This document shows positions 47,022 through 56,056 of a stretch of 64,000 nt of DNA, piece after piece. The notes beneath the pieces are model-generated. The model worked only from the letters and a program-made list of their open reading frames with translations, was not told the DNA's origin and made no database searches. Where the stretch lies: NCBI RefSeq assembly GCF_022370835.2, contig NZ_CP092365.1:3286001-3350000 (forward strand), written 5' to 3'. Position 1 is the first letter of the stretch. Every line of letters starts with the position of its first letter. Made by a program: the position numbers and the translations under genes. The DNA comes from Mycolicibacillus parakoreensis (GTDB lineage Bacteria; Actinomycetota; Actinomycetes; Mycobacteriales; Mycobacteriaceae).

Positions 47022-47339
47022 GTGAACCGATTCCTCGACGCCGTCGTCGCGTGGCTGCGTGCCGGCTACCCCGACGGGGTCCCGCAGACCGACTACATTC
47101 CGCTGCTGGCGTTGCTGTCGCGGCGGCTCACCAGCGACGAGGTCAAAGAGGTGGCCAGCGCGTTGATGCGCCGCGGCGACTTCGACCACGTCGACATCGG
47201 GGTGACGATCACCCAGATCACCGACGAGCTGCCCTCGGCCGACGACGTGGCCCGGGTGCGCGACCGGCTGGCCGCCAAGGGCTGGCCGTTCGACGACCAG
47301 CGCGACCCCGCCGGCGGTCCCCCGCGGGAGCACCCATAG
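47022..47339 (+). CDS. DUF3349 family protein (Rv0543c-like)
   Basis: The 105-residue helical protein begins NRFLDAVVAWLRAGYPDGVPQTDYIPLLALL and has RLTSDEVKEVASALM and DIGVTITQITDELPS, typical of the DUF3349 family. The known structure is a small helical fold; the function is not known. GGAGCGGGAG lies before the GTG. A TAGCAT -10 element is at 46963-46968. The menE start follows 41 bases after its stop. Confidence 0.85.
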   Translation: MNRFLDAVVAWLRAGYPDGVPQTDYIPLLALLSRRLTSDEVKEVASALMRRGDFDHVDIGVTITQITDELPSADDVARVRDRLAAKGWPFDDQRDPAGGPPREHP

Positions 47340-47380
47340 GCGCCACGCTGCGCGCCGTCACGACCCGGCCCGGCCATGCC

Positions 47381-48478
47381 GTGTCCGATCTGCTGCCGGT
47401 CGTGGCCGACGTGCTCGACGGGCGCGGCGCGGCGCTGCTGCCGCTGGCCCCCGGCGTCGCGCCCGCGGCAGCGCTGCGGGTCGGGGCGCCGATCGACCCC
47501 GACATCGCGCTGGTGGCGACCACCTCGGGCACCACCGGTGCCCCGAAGGGGGCGTTGCTGACCGCCGCGGCGCTGCGCGCCGGCGCCACCGCCGCCCACG
47601 CCCGCCTCGGCGGGGCGGGCCGCTGGCTACTGGCCCTGCCGGCCCACCACATCGCCGGGATCCAGGTGCTGGTGCGCAGCGTGCTGGCCGGCAGCGCCCC
47701 GGTCGAGATGGATCCGAGCGCCGGATTCGACCCCGCCGGGCTGCCCGGCGCCGTCAGCGCCCTGGGATCGGGGCGACGCTACACGGCGCTGGTCGCCGCC
47801 CAGCTGGCCAAGGCGTTGGGCGACCCGGCGGCCACCGCCGCGCTGGCCGAGCTCGACGCGGTGCTGCTCGGCGGCGGCCCACTGCCGGCGCCGGTGCACG
47901 CCGCCGCCGCCGACGCCGGGATCACCGTGGTGCGCAGCTACGGCATGAGCGAGACCGCCGGCGGCTGCGTCTACGACGGGGTGGCGCTCGACGGGGTCCG
48001 GCTGCGCATCGGCGCCGACGGCCGCATCCACCTCGGCGGTGCCACCCTGGCGCGCGGCTACCGCAACCCGCCGCACCCGGATCCGTTCGCCGAGCCCGGC
48101 TGGTTCGTCACCGACGACCTCGGCACGGTCGACGCCGCCGGGGTGCTGCACGTGCTCGGCCGCGCCGACGAGGCGATCAGCACCGGCGGGCTCACCGTGG
48201 TGCCCCAGCCGGTGGAGGCCGCCCTGGCCGGCCATCCGGCGATCGCCGACGTCGCGGTGTTCGGGGTCCCCGACGACCGGCTGGGCCAGCGGGTGGTGGC
48301 CGCGGTGGTGGTCGCCGACGGGCGGCCCGCACCGACGGTGACCGCGCTGCGCGAGTATCTGGCCGCGACCCTGGCGGCCACCGCCGCGCCCCGCGAGCTT
48401 CATCTGCTCGACGCGTTGCCCCGCCGCGGGATCGGCAAGGTCGACCGCGCCGCGCTGGCCCGCCGGTTCGGCCGCTGA
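47381..48478 (+). CDS. menE: o-Succinylbenzoate-CoA ligase
   Basis: The 365-residue ANL enzyme makes OSB-CoA, the substrate of MenB. TTSGTTGAPKGALLT is the phosphate loop, SYGMSETAGGCVYDG the A5 motif, TDDLGTVDAAGVLHVLGRADEAISTGG the hinge, and RRGIGKVDRAAL contains the catalytic Lys. The GTG at 47381 is the first good start and gives a length near Rv0542c; the usual N-terminal ANL part is short in this family. Confidence 0.92.
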   Translation: MSDLLPVVADVLDGRGAALLPLAPGVAPAAALRVGAPIDPDIALVATTSGTTGAPKGALLTAAALRAGATAAHARLGGAGRWLLALPAHHIAGIQVLVRSVLAGSAPVEMDPSAGFDPAGLPGAVSALGSGRRYTALVAAQLAKALGDPAATAALAELDAVLLGGGPLPAPVHAAAADAGITVVRSYGMSETAGGCVYDGVALDGVRLRIGADGRIHLGGATLARGYRNPPHPDPFAEPGWFVTDDLGTVDAAGVLHVLGRADEAISTGGLTVVPQPVEAALAGHPAIADVAVFGVPDDRLGQRVVAAVVVADGRPAPTVTALREYLAATLAATAAPRELHLLDALPRRGIGKVDRAALARRFGR

Positions 48479-48495
48479 CCGCGCCCGCGGGCGCT

Positions 48496-49272
48496 TCACG
48501 GCAGCGCGAACGGCAGCTCCACCCCGTCGTGGGCCACACAGTGGGTGCAGGACCGCTGCGCGGCGACCCGGTCGATCGCGGCGCGCACCAACGTTTTCAA
48601 CGCCCCGATGTTCTTGGCGAACTCGGCGAACACGTCGACGGTGCGCACCCCGGCGCCGACCTCGATGCCGGCGTCCAGGTCGGTGACCAACGCGATGGGC
48701 GCGTAACACATCTCGAGTTCGCGGGCCAGCACCGCCTCCGGGTAGCCGGTCATGTTGATCAGTGAGAACCCGGCGTCGGCGAACCAGCGGCTCTCCGCGC
48801 GGGTGGAGAACCGCGGCCCTTCGATCACCACCATGGTGGCCCCGTCGACCACGTCGGGGCCGGCGGTGGCCGCGGCGCGCAGCGTCGGGCAGTAGGGGTC
48901 GGCGAACTCGACGTGGATTCCCCCGGAGTCGAAGTAGGTGTCGGCGCGCCCGCGGGTGCGATCGACCAGCTGGTCGGGGACCACCACGGTGCCCGGGCCC
49001 CACCGTGCGGTGAGGCTGCCGACCGCGCACGGCGCGAAGATGCGCCGCACCCCCGCCGCGCGCAGCGCCCACATGTTCGCCCGGTACGGCACGGTGTGCG
49101 CCGAGAACTCGTGGTCGGCGCCGTGGCGCGGCAGGAACGCCACCTCGTGGGCGCCGACGGTGCCGACGGTCAGCGGCGCGCTGGGCGCGCCGTAGGGGGT
49201 GTCGACGGTGACCGTGCGCGCGGCGGGCCCGAAAAACGAGTAGAAGCCGCTGCCGCCGATCACTCCGAGCAT
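48496..49272 (-). CDS. mtnP: S-methyl-5'-thioadenosine phosphorylase
   Basis: The 258-residue enzyme begins MLGVIGGSGFYSFF and has FLPRHGADH, GPRFSTRAESRWF and NMTGYPEAVLARELEMCYAPIALVTDLDAG. It cleaves methylthioadenosine from polyamine synthesis to adenine and methylthioribose-1-phosphate. It corresponds to Rv0535. It is convergent with menE and reads in the same direction as the mmpL gene upstream. Confidence 0.93.
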   Translation of the reverse strand: MLGVIGGSGFYSFFGPAARTVTVDTPYGAPSAPLTVGTVGAHEVAFLPRHGADHEFSAHTVPYRANMWALRAAGVRRIFAPCAVGSLTARWGPGTVVVPDQLVDRTRGRADTYFDSGGIHVEFADPYCPTLRAAATAGPDVVDGATMVVIEGPRFSTRAESRWFADAGFSLINMTGYPEAVLARELEMCYAPIALVTDLDAGIEVGAGVRTVDVFAEFAKNIGALKTLVRAAIDRVAAQRSCTHCVAHDGVELPFALP

Positions 49273-49318
49273 GCCGCTATTGTTCCCGGTGCGCCGGCCC
49301 GGCGCCGGGCCGGGCCCC

Positions 49319-52300
49319 TCACCGCTTCGCCGGCCACCACATCCGGTGCCCCAGCAGGCTCATCGCCGCCGGCAGCAGATAGGTCCGCACGACGGTGATG
49401 TCGAGCAGCAACCCGATCCCGATGGTCGACCCGATCTGCACCAGGTTGAGCACGGTGCCGCTCATCAGGGCGAACATGGTGATCGCGAACACCGCACCGG
49501 CGGTGGTGATCACCCGCCCGGTGCTGCCGAAGCCGCGGATGATGCCGCTGATCACCCCGCCGTCGGACTCCTCGCGGATCCGCGCGGCGAACAGCATGCT
49601 GTAGTCGGCGCCGACGGCGACCAGGGCCATGAACGCCACCGGCAGCACCGACCAGTCGACGTCGATGCCGATGAGGTGCTGCCAGATCACGACGGTGACC
49701 CCGGCGGCCGAGGCGAACGACGCCACCACCGCGGCGATCATCAGCAGCGGGGCGACGAGGCTGCGCAGCATGACGATGAGCACCAGGGTCACCGCGAGCA
49801 CCGCCACGACACCGAAGAGCGCGAAATCGCGCCACGTCTGCTGCAGGTGGCTCTGCGACAGCGACGCCAGGCCGGTCGATTCGATCTCGGCGTGCTCGAG
49901 CACGGTGCCGGTGGCGGCGTGGCGGGCCGCCTCCACGACCGTCGGCACCGCGGCCAGCGCCTCGTGGCCGTAGGGGTTGACGGCCCAGACCGCCATCATC
50001 CGGGCGGTGCGCCCGTCCGGGGAGATCAGCAGGCGCTCACCGGCGGTGAACCGCGGATCGTGTTGGGCCTGCGGCGGCAGATAGAACCCGCGCCCGGCCC
50101 CGTCGCGGGTGTGCTCGGAGAGCCCGTGCAGATAGCGTGCGGCGCGGTCGAGTCCGGCGTTGAGTTCGGTGGTCAGCGCCACCATCGTGTCGGTGCCGGC
50201 CTTGACCTCGTCGAGGCCGCCGCGCAGCCGCCCCATCCCGTCGGCGAGCTCGCTGATCCCGGCGCTGAGCGCGTCGAGTTGGGCACCGGCCTGCTCGGGT
50301 CCGCGCTCACCGAGCCGGTCGAGCAGCGAGCGCAGGCCGTCGAGCGTGGCGCGCAGGTCGGGCAACGCGGCCACCGCCGCGGCGACGACGTCGTCGGGCA
50401 CCACCGGGGCGAGCGCCTGCGCGCCGGTGACCGCCGCGAGCACGCGCCCGTCGGTGGCGTCGTTGAGTTCGACGAAGGCGCGCCGGGCCCGCAGGCACTG
50501 CGGGTCGGCGGCGCACTGCGGACCCGGATCGACGGCCGTCAGCGGGTCGAACACCGCGTGCAGTCCGGCGGTGGCGTCGCCCACGGCGTCCTGCCCGGCG
50601 GTGATCTCGGCGGCCACCGTCTCCAGGGCGGTGGTCGCCGTGGTCAGCGTGGCCACGGTCGCGGCCACGTCGAACGCTCCGCCGGAGAGCGACTCCAGGA
50701 GCCGATCGGCCGACCCCAGGGTGGTCAGCAGGGTGCGGGCCAGCCCGGTGACGTCGTCCACACCGCGGGTCAGCGCCGGCAGGCGCCGCTGCGCCTCGGC
50801 GGACCCGTCGCGCAGCTCGGTGACCCCGGCGGCCAGCCGGCGCAGCTGCGGGAGCTGATCGTCGATGCGGTGGCCGGCGTCGGTGAGGCCCTCGGCGACC
50901 TGACCGGTTTGGAAACCGATCGCGGTCTGGGCCAGCGGTTGGCCGTCGGGCCGGGTCAGCGAACGCACGTAGGCGATCTCGGGCAGCGCGCCCACCCCGC
51001 CGGCGATCAGGTCCAGGGCGGCCAGGTCCGCGGTGTTGCGCATGTCGTGATCGGCGCGGATCACCACGAACTCCGGGTCGACCTCGTCGCGGCCCCAGTG
51101 CCGCTGCACCGCCTCGTAGCCGCGTTTGCTGTCGGTGGCGCGCAGCTGCATGGCGTTCTCGTCCATGTTCGGCCGAAACGTCAGCAGCGCCGAGCTGGTC
51201 GCGAGCAGGAACACCAGGGTGCCCGCCGCCAGCGCCGGCGCGCGGCGCACGATGCGCGCCCCGCGGCGGCGCCACGCCCGCTCGTCGAGGGGCCGCGGTT
51301 CGGCGCGCCCACGCCGGCCCCACACCGCGATCAGCGCCGGGGTCAGCGTCAGGCTCACCGCGGCGGTGATCGCGATCGCCACGGCGATCGGCGGTCCGGC
51401 GGTGCGGAACATGCCGATCTTGGTGAAGACCATCGCCATGCCCGCCCCGGCGATCGTGAGCGCTGAGGCGACGACGATCGCCGCGGTCCGGGCCCCCGCG
51501 GCGCCCACCGCCGCCTCGACGGCCACCCCGCGCCGCCGGCCCTCGTGATAGTTGGCCAGCAGGAAGATGCCGTAGTCGGTGCCGGCGCCGAGGACCATCG
51601 CGGTGGCCAACGCGATGGTGAAGTTGGAGACCGGCAGCATCTCGGTGCCGCCGAGCAGCGAGATGACCGGCCGGGCCACCCCCAGCGAGGTGCCCACCGT
51701 CAGCAGCGGGATCAGCGCGGTGATCAGGGAGCGGTAGACCACCACCAGCAGCAGCGTGATCAGCGCCACCGACACCATCGTGATGATCACCAGCGACGTG
51801 TCGATGGCGGCGAACAGGTCGGAGAACGTCGGCGAGGGGCCGGTGAGGTTGACCACCAGCCCATCGGGCCGCGGCAGCTCGGCGATGAGGTCGCGCACCC
51901 GCTGGGTGGACTGGTGGGCCCGGGAGGATCCGACGTCGCCGGTGGTGGCGATGAGCAGTTCGATGGCCTGGCCGTCCGGGCTCAGGCCCAGCTTGTCGAG
52001 ACCGGGGTTGCCGAACAGGTCCAGCACGTAGGCGACGTCCTCGTCGTCGTCGGCCAGCCGCTGCACCAGCCGGTGGTAGTGGTCGACGTCGGCCGGGCCC
52101 AGCACGCGGTCGGCGGAGAGCACCACCGCGCCGACCGCCGTGGAGTCCGGCACCCCGAAGTCGCGGGACATCTCCCGCAGGGTGGCGGTGGTCGCGCTCT
52201 CCGGGGTGAACGGCGCGGAGTGCTCGGCCACGGTGCGCTCCAGTTGCGGCACCGCCAGGTTCAGCGCCCCCACCAGGGCGAACCACGCGATCAGGACCCA

Positions 52301-52366
52301 GCGCGCGTGCCGCGAACAGGCCCGCGCCAGGCTCCCCGCGGCGGGCAGGTGGTGGGTGTTGGCCAT
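49319..52366 (-). CDS. MmpL-family RND lipid/drug transporter
   Basis: The 1015-residue protein has the RND layout: one helix, a large outer loop, five helices, then the repeat. The proton-relay motifs GTDYGIFLL (first half) and GADYSMLFA (second half) are present. GGAGGG precedes the ATG at 52366. No mmpS is nearby. It is an insertion between mtnP and menA relative to M. tuberculosis. The divergent TetR and the operator between them indicate control by that regulator. Export of a lipid or drug is family knowledge only. Confidence 0.93.
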   Translation of the reverse strand: MANTHHLPAAGSLARACSRHARWVLIAWFALVGALNLAVPQLERTVAEHSAPFTPESATTATLREMSRDFGVPDSTAVGAVVLSADRVLGPADVDHYHRLVQRLADDDEDVAYVLDLFGNPGLDKLGLSPDGQAIELLIATTGDVGSSRAHQSTQRVRDLIAELPRPDGLVVNLTGPSPTFSDLFAAIDTSLVIITMVSVALITLLLVVVYRSLITALIPLLTVGTSLGVARPVISLLGGTEMLPVSNFTIALATAMVLGAGTDYGIFLLANYHEGRRRGVAVEAAVGAAGARTAAIVVASALTIAGAGMAMVFTKIGMFRTAGPPIAVAIAITAAVSLTLTPALIAVWGRRGRAEPRPLDERAWRRRGARIVRRAPALAAGTLVFLLATSSALLTFRPNMDENAMQLRATDSKRGYEAVQRHWGRDEVDPEFVVIRADHDMRNTADLAALDLIAGGVGALPEIAYVRSLTRPDGQPLAQTAIGFQTGQVAEGLTDAGHRIDDQLPQLRRLAAGVTELRDGSAEAQRRLPALTRGVDDVTGLARTLLTTLGSADRLLESLSGGAFDVAATVATLTTATTALETVAAEITAGQDAVGDATAGLHAVFDPLTAVDPGPQCAADPQCLRARRAFVELNDATDGRVLAAVTGAQALAPVVPDDVVAAAVAALPDLRATLDGLRSLLDRLGERGPEQAGAQLDALSAGISELADGMGRLRGGLDEVKAGTDTMVALTTELNAGLDRAARYLHGLSEHTRDGAGRGFYLPPQAQHDPRFTAGERLLISPDGRTARMMAVWAVNPYGHEALAAVPTVVEAARHAATGTVLEHAEIESTGLASLSQSHLQQTWRDFALFGVVAVLAVTLVLIVMLRSLVAPLLMIAAVVASFASAAGVTVVIWQHLIGIDVDWSVLPVAFMALVAVGADYSMLFAARIREESDGGVISGIIRGFGSTGRVITTAGAVFAITMFALMSGTVLNLVQIGSTIGIGLLLDITVVRTYLLPAAMSLLGHRMWWPAKR

Positions 52367-52400
52367 GATCGCCCTCCGGTCGCGGCGCGGCACGCCGATG

Positions 52401-52427
52401 TATTATGCTAGGTAACATAGCATAATA
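52401..52427. promoter_or_regulatory. Perfect inverted-repeat operator between mmpL and tetR
   Basis: TATTATGCTA (52401-52410) and TAGCATAATA (52418-52427) are exact inverted copies separated by ggtaaca. The region is strikingly AT-rich and carries -10-like hexamers on both strands (TAACAT plus, TATGTT minus). A further half-site TATGCT follows at 52434. Confidence 0.85.
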
Positions 52428-52484
52428 ATGGGCTATGCTGGTCGCGACGGTGGTGTGCGGTCGATCACGGGAGGACGACGACGG

Positions 52485-53063
52485 GTGGGAACTCGCAGCG
52501 ATACGCGCAACCGGATGCTGGTCAGCGCCATCGAGCTGCTGCGGGAACGCGGCGCGGGCGCGGTCACCGTCGACGCGGTGCTCGCCCACAGCCGGGCGCC
52601 ACGCGGGTCGGTCTACCACCATTTCCCGGGCGGACGCGAGCAGATCATGGCCGAGGCACTGCAGATCGCCGGGGACACCATCGGCGCGTTCATCGAGCAG
52701 GCCACCACGATCGACCCCCACACCGCCCTGGACCGGATGGCCGCGTTCTGGTCGTCGTCGCTGCGGGCCTCCGATTTCCGCGCGGGCTGCCCGGTGGTCT
52801 CGGTCGCCGTCGGCGCCGCCCCCGACGACGCACCGCTGCAGGTCACCGCCGCCGCCATGCTGGAGCGCTGGCACGGGGTGCTGCGGGCGGCGCTGATCGA
52901 GGTCGCCGTGCCGGCCGAGCGGGCCCGCCGGCTGGCCCACCTCACCGTCGCCACCCTCGAGGGCGCGGTGATCCTCTGCCGCGCCCGCCGCAGCCTCGAG
53001 CCGCTTGAGGACGCGGTCGCCGAACTGCACGAGCTGCTGGCCACGGTGGTGCCCGCCGGGTGA
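52485..53063 (+). CDS. TetR-family regulator of the MmpL gene
   Basis: The 192-residue protein has a TetR DNA-binding domain (GAGAVTVDAVLAHSRAPRGSVYHHF) and FPGGREQIMAEAL after it. Its long C-terminal domain has GCPVVSVAVG, typical of the LmrA/YxaF-like group. The GTG at 52485 was chosen because GGAGGA lies nine bases upstream; the ATG at 52428 lies at the operator itself. It probably represses itself and mmpL. Confidence 0.88.
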   Translation: MGTRSDTRNRMLVSAIELLRERGAGAVTVDAVLAHSRAPRGSVYHHFPGGREQIMAEALQIAGDTIGAFIEQATTIDPHTALDRMAAFWSSSLRASDFRAGCPVVSVAVGAAPDDAPLQVTAAAMLERWHGVLRAALIEVAVPAERARRLAHLTVATLEGAVILCRARRSLEPLEDAVAELHELLATVVPAG

Positions 53064-53102
53064 GCCGGCGGCGCCGCGGCGGCGCCGTGACAGGATCGGG
53101 AC

Positions 53103-53978
53103 GTGGCCAGTCTCGCCGAGTGGATCGCCGGTGCGCGTCCGCGCACCCTGCCCAACGCGATCGCCCCGGTGATCGCCGGCACCGGGGCGGCGGCCTGGCT
53201 GGGTGGGGCCGACGTCGGGCGCGCACTGCTGGCGCTGCTGGTGGCGGTGGCGCTGATCGTGGGGGTGAACTACGCCAACGACTACTCCGACGGCATCCGC
53301 GGCACCGACGACGAGCGCACCGGGCCGGTGCGCCTGGTCGGTGCCCGGCTGGCCGCCCCGGCGGCGGTGCGCGCCGCCGCGGCGGGGGCGCTGTCGGTCG
53401 CCGCGCTGGCCGGGCTGGCCCTGGCGCTGCTCGCCGCCCCGTGGCTGATCGCGGTGGGGGTGGTGTGCCTGGCCGGGGCGTGGCTGTACACCGGCGGGTC
53501 ACGCCCGTACGGCTACGCCGGGCTCGGCGAGGTCGCGGTGTTCGTGTTCTTCGGTCCGGTCGCGGTGCTGGGCACCCAGTACACCCAGGCGCTGCGCATC
53601 GACGCCGTGGGTGCGGTGGCCGCGGTCGCCGCCGGGGCGCTGTCCTCGGCGGTGCTGGTCGCCAACAACCTGCGCGACATCCCCACCGACGCCGCCGCCG
53701 GCAAGATCACCCTGGCGGTGCGCCTCGGCGACCGGCGCACCCGGAGGCTGTTCGCGCTGCTGCTGGCCGGCGCCGGGGCCGCCACGCTGGTGCTCACCGC
53801 GGCCACGCCGTGGTGTGCGGCCGCTCTGGTGGCCACGCCGCTGGCGTGGCGCGCCGCGGCACCGGTGCGCGCCGGGCGCCGCGGGGCGGCGCTGATCCCG
53901 GTGCTGCGCGACACCGGCCTGACCCTGCTGGTGTGGGCGCTGGCGGTGGCCGCGGCGCTGAGCTGGGCGCCGGGCTGA
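53103..53978 (+). CDS. menA: 1,4-Dihydroxy-2-naphthoate polyprenyltransferase
   Basis: The 291-residue UbiA-family enzyme joins the naphthoate ring to the polyprenyl chain in the membrane. The first Asp motif is in NYANDYSDG (about 56-64) and the second in NNLRDIPTD; eight or nine helices follow the [15 protein letters not shown] start. It matches Rv0534c. The tail made by GrcC1 and the ring from MenB meet here; MenG and MenJ act next. Confidence 0.95.
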   Translation: MASLAEWIAGARPRTLPNAIAPVIAGTGAAAWLGGADVGRALLALLVAVALIVGVNYANDYSDGIRGTDDERTGPVRLVGARLAAPAAVRAAAAGALSVAALAGLALALLAAPWLIAVGVVCLAGAWLYTGGSRPYGYAGLGEVAVFVFFGPVAVLGTQYTQALRIDAVGAVAAVAAGALSSAVLVANNLRDIPTDAAAGKITLAVRLGDRRTRRLFALLLAGAGAATLVLTAATPWCAAALVATPLAWRAAAPVRAGRRGAALIPVLRDTGLTLLVWALAVAAALSWAPG

Positions 53979-53985
53979 GCGCCGG

Positions 53986-54354
53986 TCACGACGACCGGTC
54001 GGCCTCCGGGGCGTCGGCGTCGGCCTCGGCGGCCGCGTCGGTGGCGTTCTCGGCGGCGCCCTCCCCGCGCAGCCGGGCGTGCAGCTGCTCGCGGTCGCGG
54101 CGGCGGCGCTCCCCGAGCGCGGCCAGATCGGCGGTAGCCCGCCGCCGTTGCGCGCCGAACAGCCAGATCCCCAACGGCAGGCCGATGATGAACGCGAACC
54201 CCAGGGCCACCACCAGCGGCAGATCGTCGACGCCGATCAGCCGCGCCACCCCGTAGATCAGCACGGTGAGCGCGGCCACCAAACCGAGTCTCAGCAGCGA
54301 ATACACCACGATGTCGACGACGGCCCGCAGACCGGATTGCGCACGTTCACCCAC
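53986..54354 (-). CDS. DUF4229 membrane protein (Rv0531-like)
   Basis: The 122-residue protein has two helices (about 15-40 and 45-66), a basic loop RRRATADLAALGERRRRDREQL and an acidic Ala/Asp/Glu-rich tail. Role unknown. The GTG has TAGGCT six bases upstream and no ribosome binding site. It is convergent with menA, eight bases away. Confidence 0.82.
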   Translation of the reverse strand: MGERAQSGLRAVVDIVVYSLLRLGLVAALTVLIYGVARLIGVDDLPLVVALGFAFIIGLPLGIWLFGAQRRRATADLAALGERRRRDREQLHARLRGEGAAENATDAAAEADADAPEADRSS

Positions 54355-54360
54355 GGCTGC

Positions 54361-54366
54361 AGCCTA
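54361..54366 (-). promoter_or_regulatory. -10 element (TAGGCT) of the DUF4229 gene
   Basis: TAGGCT on the minus strand is followed by six bases and a GTG, consistent with leaderless transcription. Confidence 0.5.
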
Positions 54367-54413
54367 CGTGGCCCCTCGGCGGCGCAGGTATATTCGACTC
54401 CAGGAGGTGTTCC

Positions 54414-54572
54414 GTGATCTACCTGCTCCTCATTCTGGCGCTGGGGACGCTGGTGTACCTTGGCTGGCGCGCAACCCAGGCGCAGCACCGCCGGCCGACC
54501 CGGGTGATCGGCCCCGACGACGACCCGGAGTTTCTGGCGCGGCTGAGCCGCGGCGACACCGACCCCCGCTGA
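54414..54572 (+). CDS. 52-residue single-helix membrane protein
   Basis: A GTG frame gives VIYLLLILALGTLVYLGWRA (one membrane helix), then a basic stretch and an acidic end DDDPEFLARLSRGDTDPR. AGGAGGT lies five bases before the start, and TATATT at 54389-54394 is a good -10 element. Position and size recall Rv0530A. Role unknown. Confidence 0.78.
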   Translation: MIYLLLILALGTLVYLGWRATQAQHRRPTRVIGPDDDPEFLARLSRGDTDPR

Positions 54573-54620
54573 CGGCGACCGGCGCGCACCTGCGCGCCGA
54601 GCGGACCGCTCACACCCGGA

Positions 54621-55985
54621 TCAGACGAAGTGCTCGTTGGTGCGGTCGATGTTGGGGAAGCCGTCGGCGACGGTGGCCGCCAACTCCAGCAGCGCCTCGT
54701 GGGTCTCGCGTTTGAGCCGGGCCAGATCCACCTCGGCCCCCTCCTCCAGGTGCGGGTCGAACGGGATGAGCCGCACCGCCCGGCAGCGCTGCGAGAAGTG
54801 GTCGACGACCTTGCGCATGTCGACCTTGCCCGAACGCGGGCGCACCGCGTTGATCACCGCGATCGAGTTGCGCACCAGCTCCTGGTGGCCGTGGGCGTCG
54901 AGCCAGTCCAGCGTCGCCGAGGCGCTGCGCGCGCCGTCGACCGAGCCGGAGCTGACCACGATCAGCGCGTCGGACTTCTCCAGCACCGCGGTCATCGCCG
55001 AGTGCATCAACCCGGTGCCGCAGTCGGTGAGCACCAGGGAATAGAAACGCTCCAGCACCTCCAGGGTGCGGGTGTAGTCGTCGGCGCTGAACGCCTCGGA
55101 GACCGCCGGGTCGCTGTCGGAGGCCAGCACCTCCAGGCGGCTGGGCCCCTGGTTGGTGTAGCTGCGCACATCGCTGTAGCGGGCGATCCCGTCGGCGTCG
55201 CGCAGCAGGTGGCGCACCGTGGCCGCGGTCTCCAGCGGCACCTTCTGGCTCAGCGTGCCGCGGTCGGGGTTGGCGTCGATGGCCACCACCCGGTCCCCGC
55301 GGATCGACGCGAAGCTCGCACCGAGGGTCGCGGTGATCGTGGTCTTGCCGACCCCGCCCTTCAGCGACAGCAGCGCAAGCCGGTAGCAGCCCTGCAGCGG
55401 CTTGTTGGCCTGCACGGTCAGGGTGTTCTGCCGGATCGTGCGGGGGCTCTCCCCGACGTTGATCAGATGCCCGGACAGGTTGTAGAGAACGCGGCGCCAT
55501 CCCCCCGACGGGGGTGGTTTGACCTGGCGCAACAGCGTGCTGGTCGACAGGTCGGCGTAGCGCGCCGGCAGGTGCGCCTGCGGCGGGGCCGGCAGCAGGT
55601 CGGTCGGCGGCGCCGGCTGGGCCGCGGTGGCCGGCTCGGGCCCGCCGCGCAGGAAATCCGGGTGCGGCTCCGGGCGCGGCGGCTCGGGCCGCGGCGGCTC
55701 GGGCCGCGGCGGCTCGGGCCGCGGCGCCTCGGGGCGCGGCGGCTCGGGGTGCGCCGAGGTGTCGACGCCGCCGTGGTAGACCGGCGGCGGCGGATCCATC
55801 GGCCGCGCCATGCCCACCGGCGGGGTGCTGGTCCACTCCCGGGTCGAGCCGGGCTCGGCGAACCGCTGCTCGGAGCGGAACCCGCCGTAGCCGGGGCCGG
55901 CGTCGCGGCGGATCGCCTGGCCGAGGATACGGGTGTGGTCGTCGTCGGGCGTGCCGGGGCCGCCCTGCGTCGGTGTCTCGGACAC
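54621..55985 (-). CDS. MinD/ParA-like ATPase with Pro-rich N-terminus (Rv0530-like)
   Basis: The 454-residue protein has a disordered N-terminal third with PRPEP repeats (about 80-105). A P-loop ATPase domain follows with the deviant Walker A SLKGGVGKTT near residue 210, AIDANPDRGTL, and LTDCGTGLMHSAM. The layout resembles the ESX-associated EspI type, but no ESX gene is nearby. GTG start. The cytochrome c genes lie upstream with 71 bases between. Confidence 0.88.
   Translation of the reverse strand: MSETPTQGGPGTPDDDHTRILGQAIRRDAGPGYGGFRSEQRFAEPGSTREWTSTPPVGMARPMDPPPPVYHGGVDTSAHPEPPRPEAPRPEPPRPEPPRPEPPRPEPHPDFLRGGPEPATAAQPAPPTDLLPAPPQAHLPARYADLSTSTLLRQVKPPPSGGWRRVLYNLSGHLINVGESPRTIRQNTLTVQANKPLQGCYRLALLSLKGGVGKTTITATLGASFASIRGDRVVAIDANPDRGTLSQKVPLETAATVRHLLRDADGIARYSDVRSYTNQGPSRLEVLASDSDPAVSEAFSADDYTRTLEVLERFYSLVLTDCGTGLMHSAMTAVLEKSDALIVVSSGSVDGARSASATLDWLDAHGHQELVRNSIAVINAVRPRSGKVDMRKVVDHFSQRCRAVRLIPFDPHLEEGAEVDLARLKRETHEALLELAATVADGFPNIDRTNEHFV
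55677..55745 (-). repeat. 15-base coding repeats (PRPEP)
   Basis: The unit cggcggctcgggccg is repeated about four times with small changes, coding for PEPPR in the disordered part of the MinD-like protein. Confidence 0.8.
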
Positions 55986-56056
55986 GATCAATCCCCCTGG
56001 TTCACCAAAATCGTCTGTCTTCGCACGATAACGCAGTTGCGGCGGTGACCGCCGTC

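Noticed and set aside
52428..52484. Longer TetR start at the ATG at 52428
   Set aside because: The ATG touches the operator, the added 19 residues are not TetR-like, and the GTG at 52485 has a strong ribosome binding site.
50307..53030. 907-residue minus-strand open frame across mmpL and its TetR
   Set aside because: It is another frame of the MmpL gene and crosses the operator and the divergent gene.
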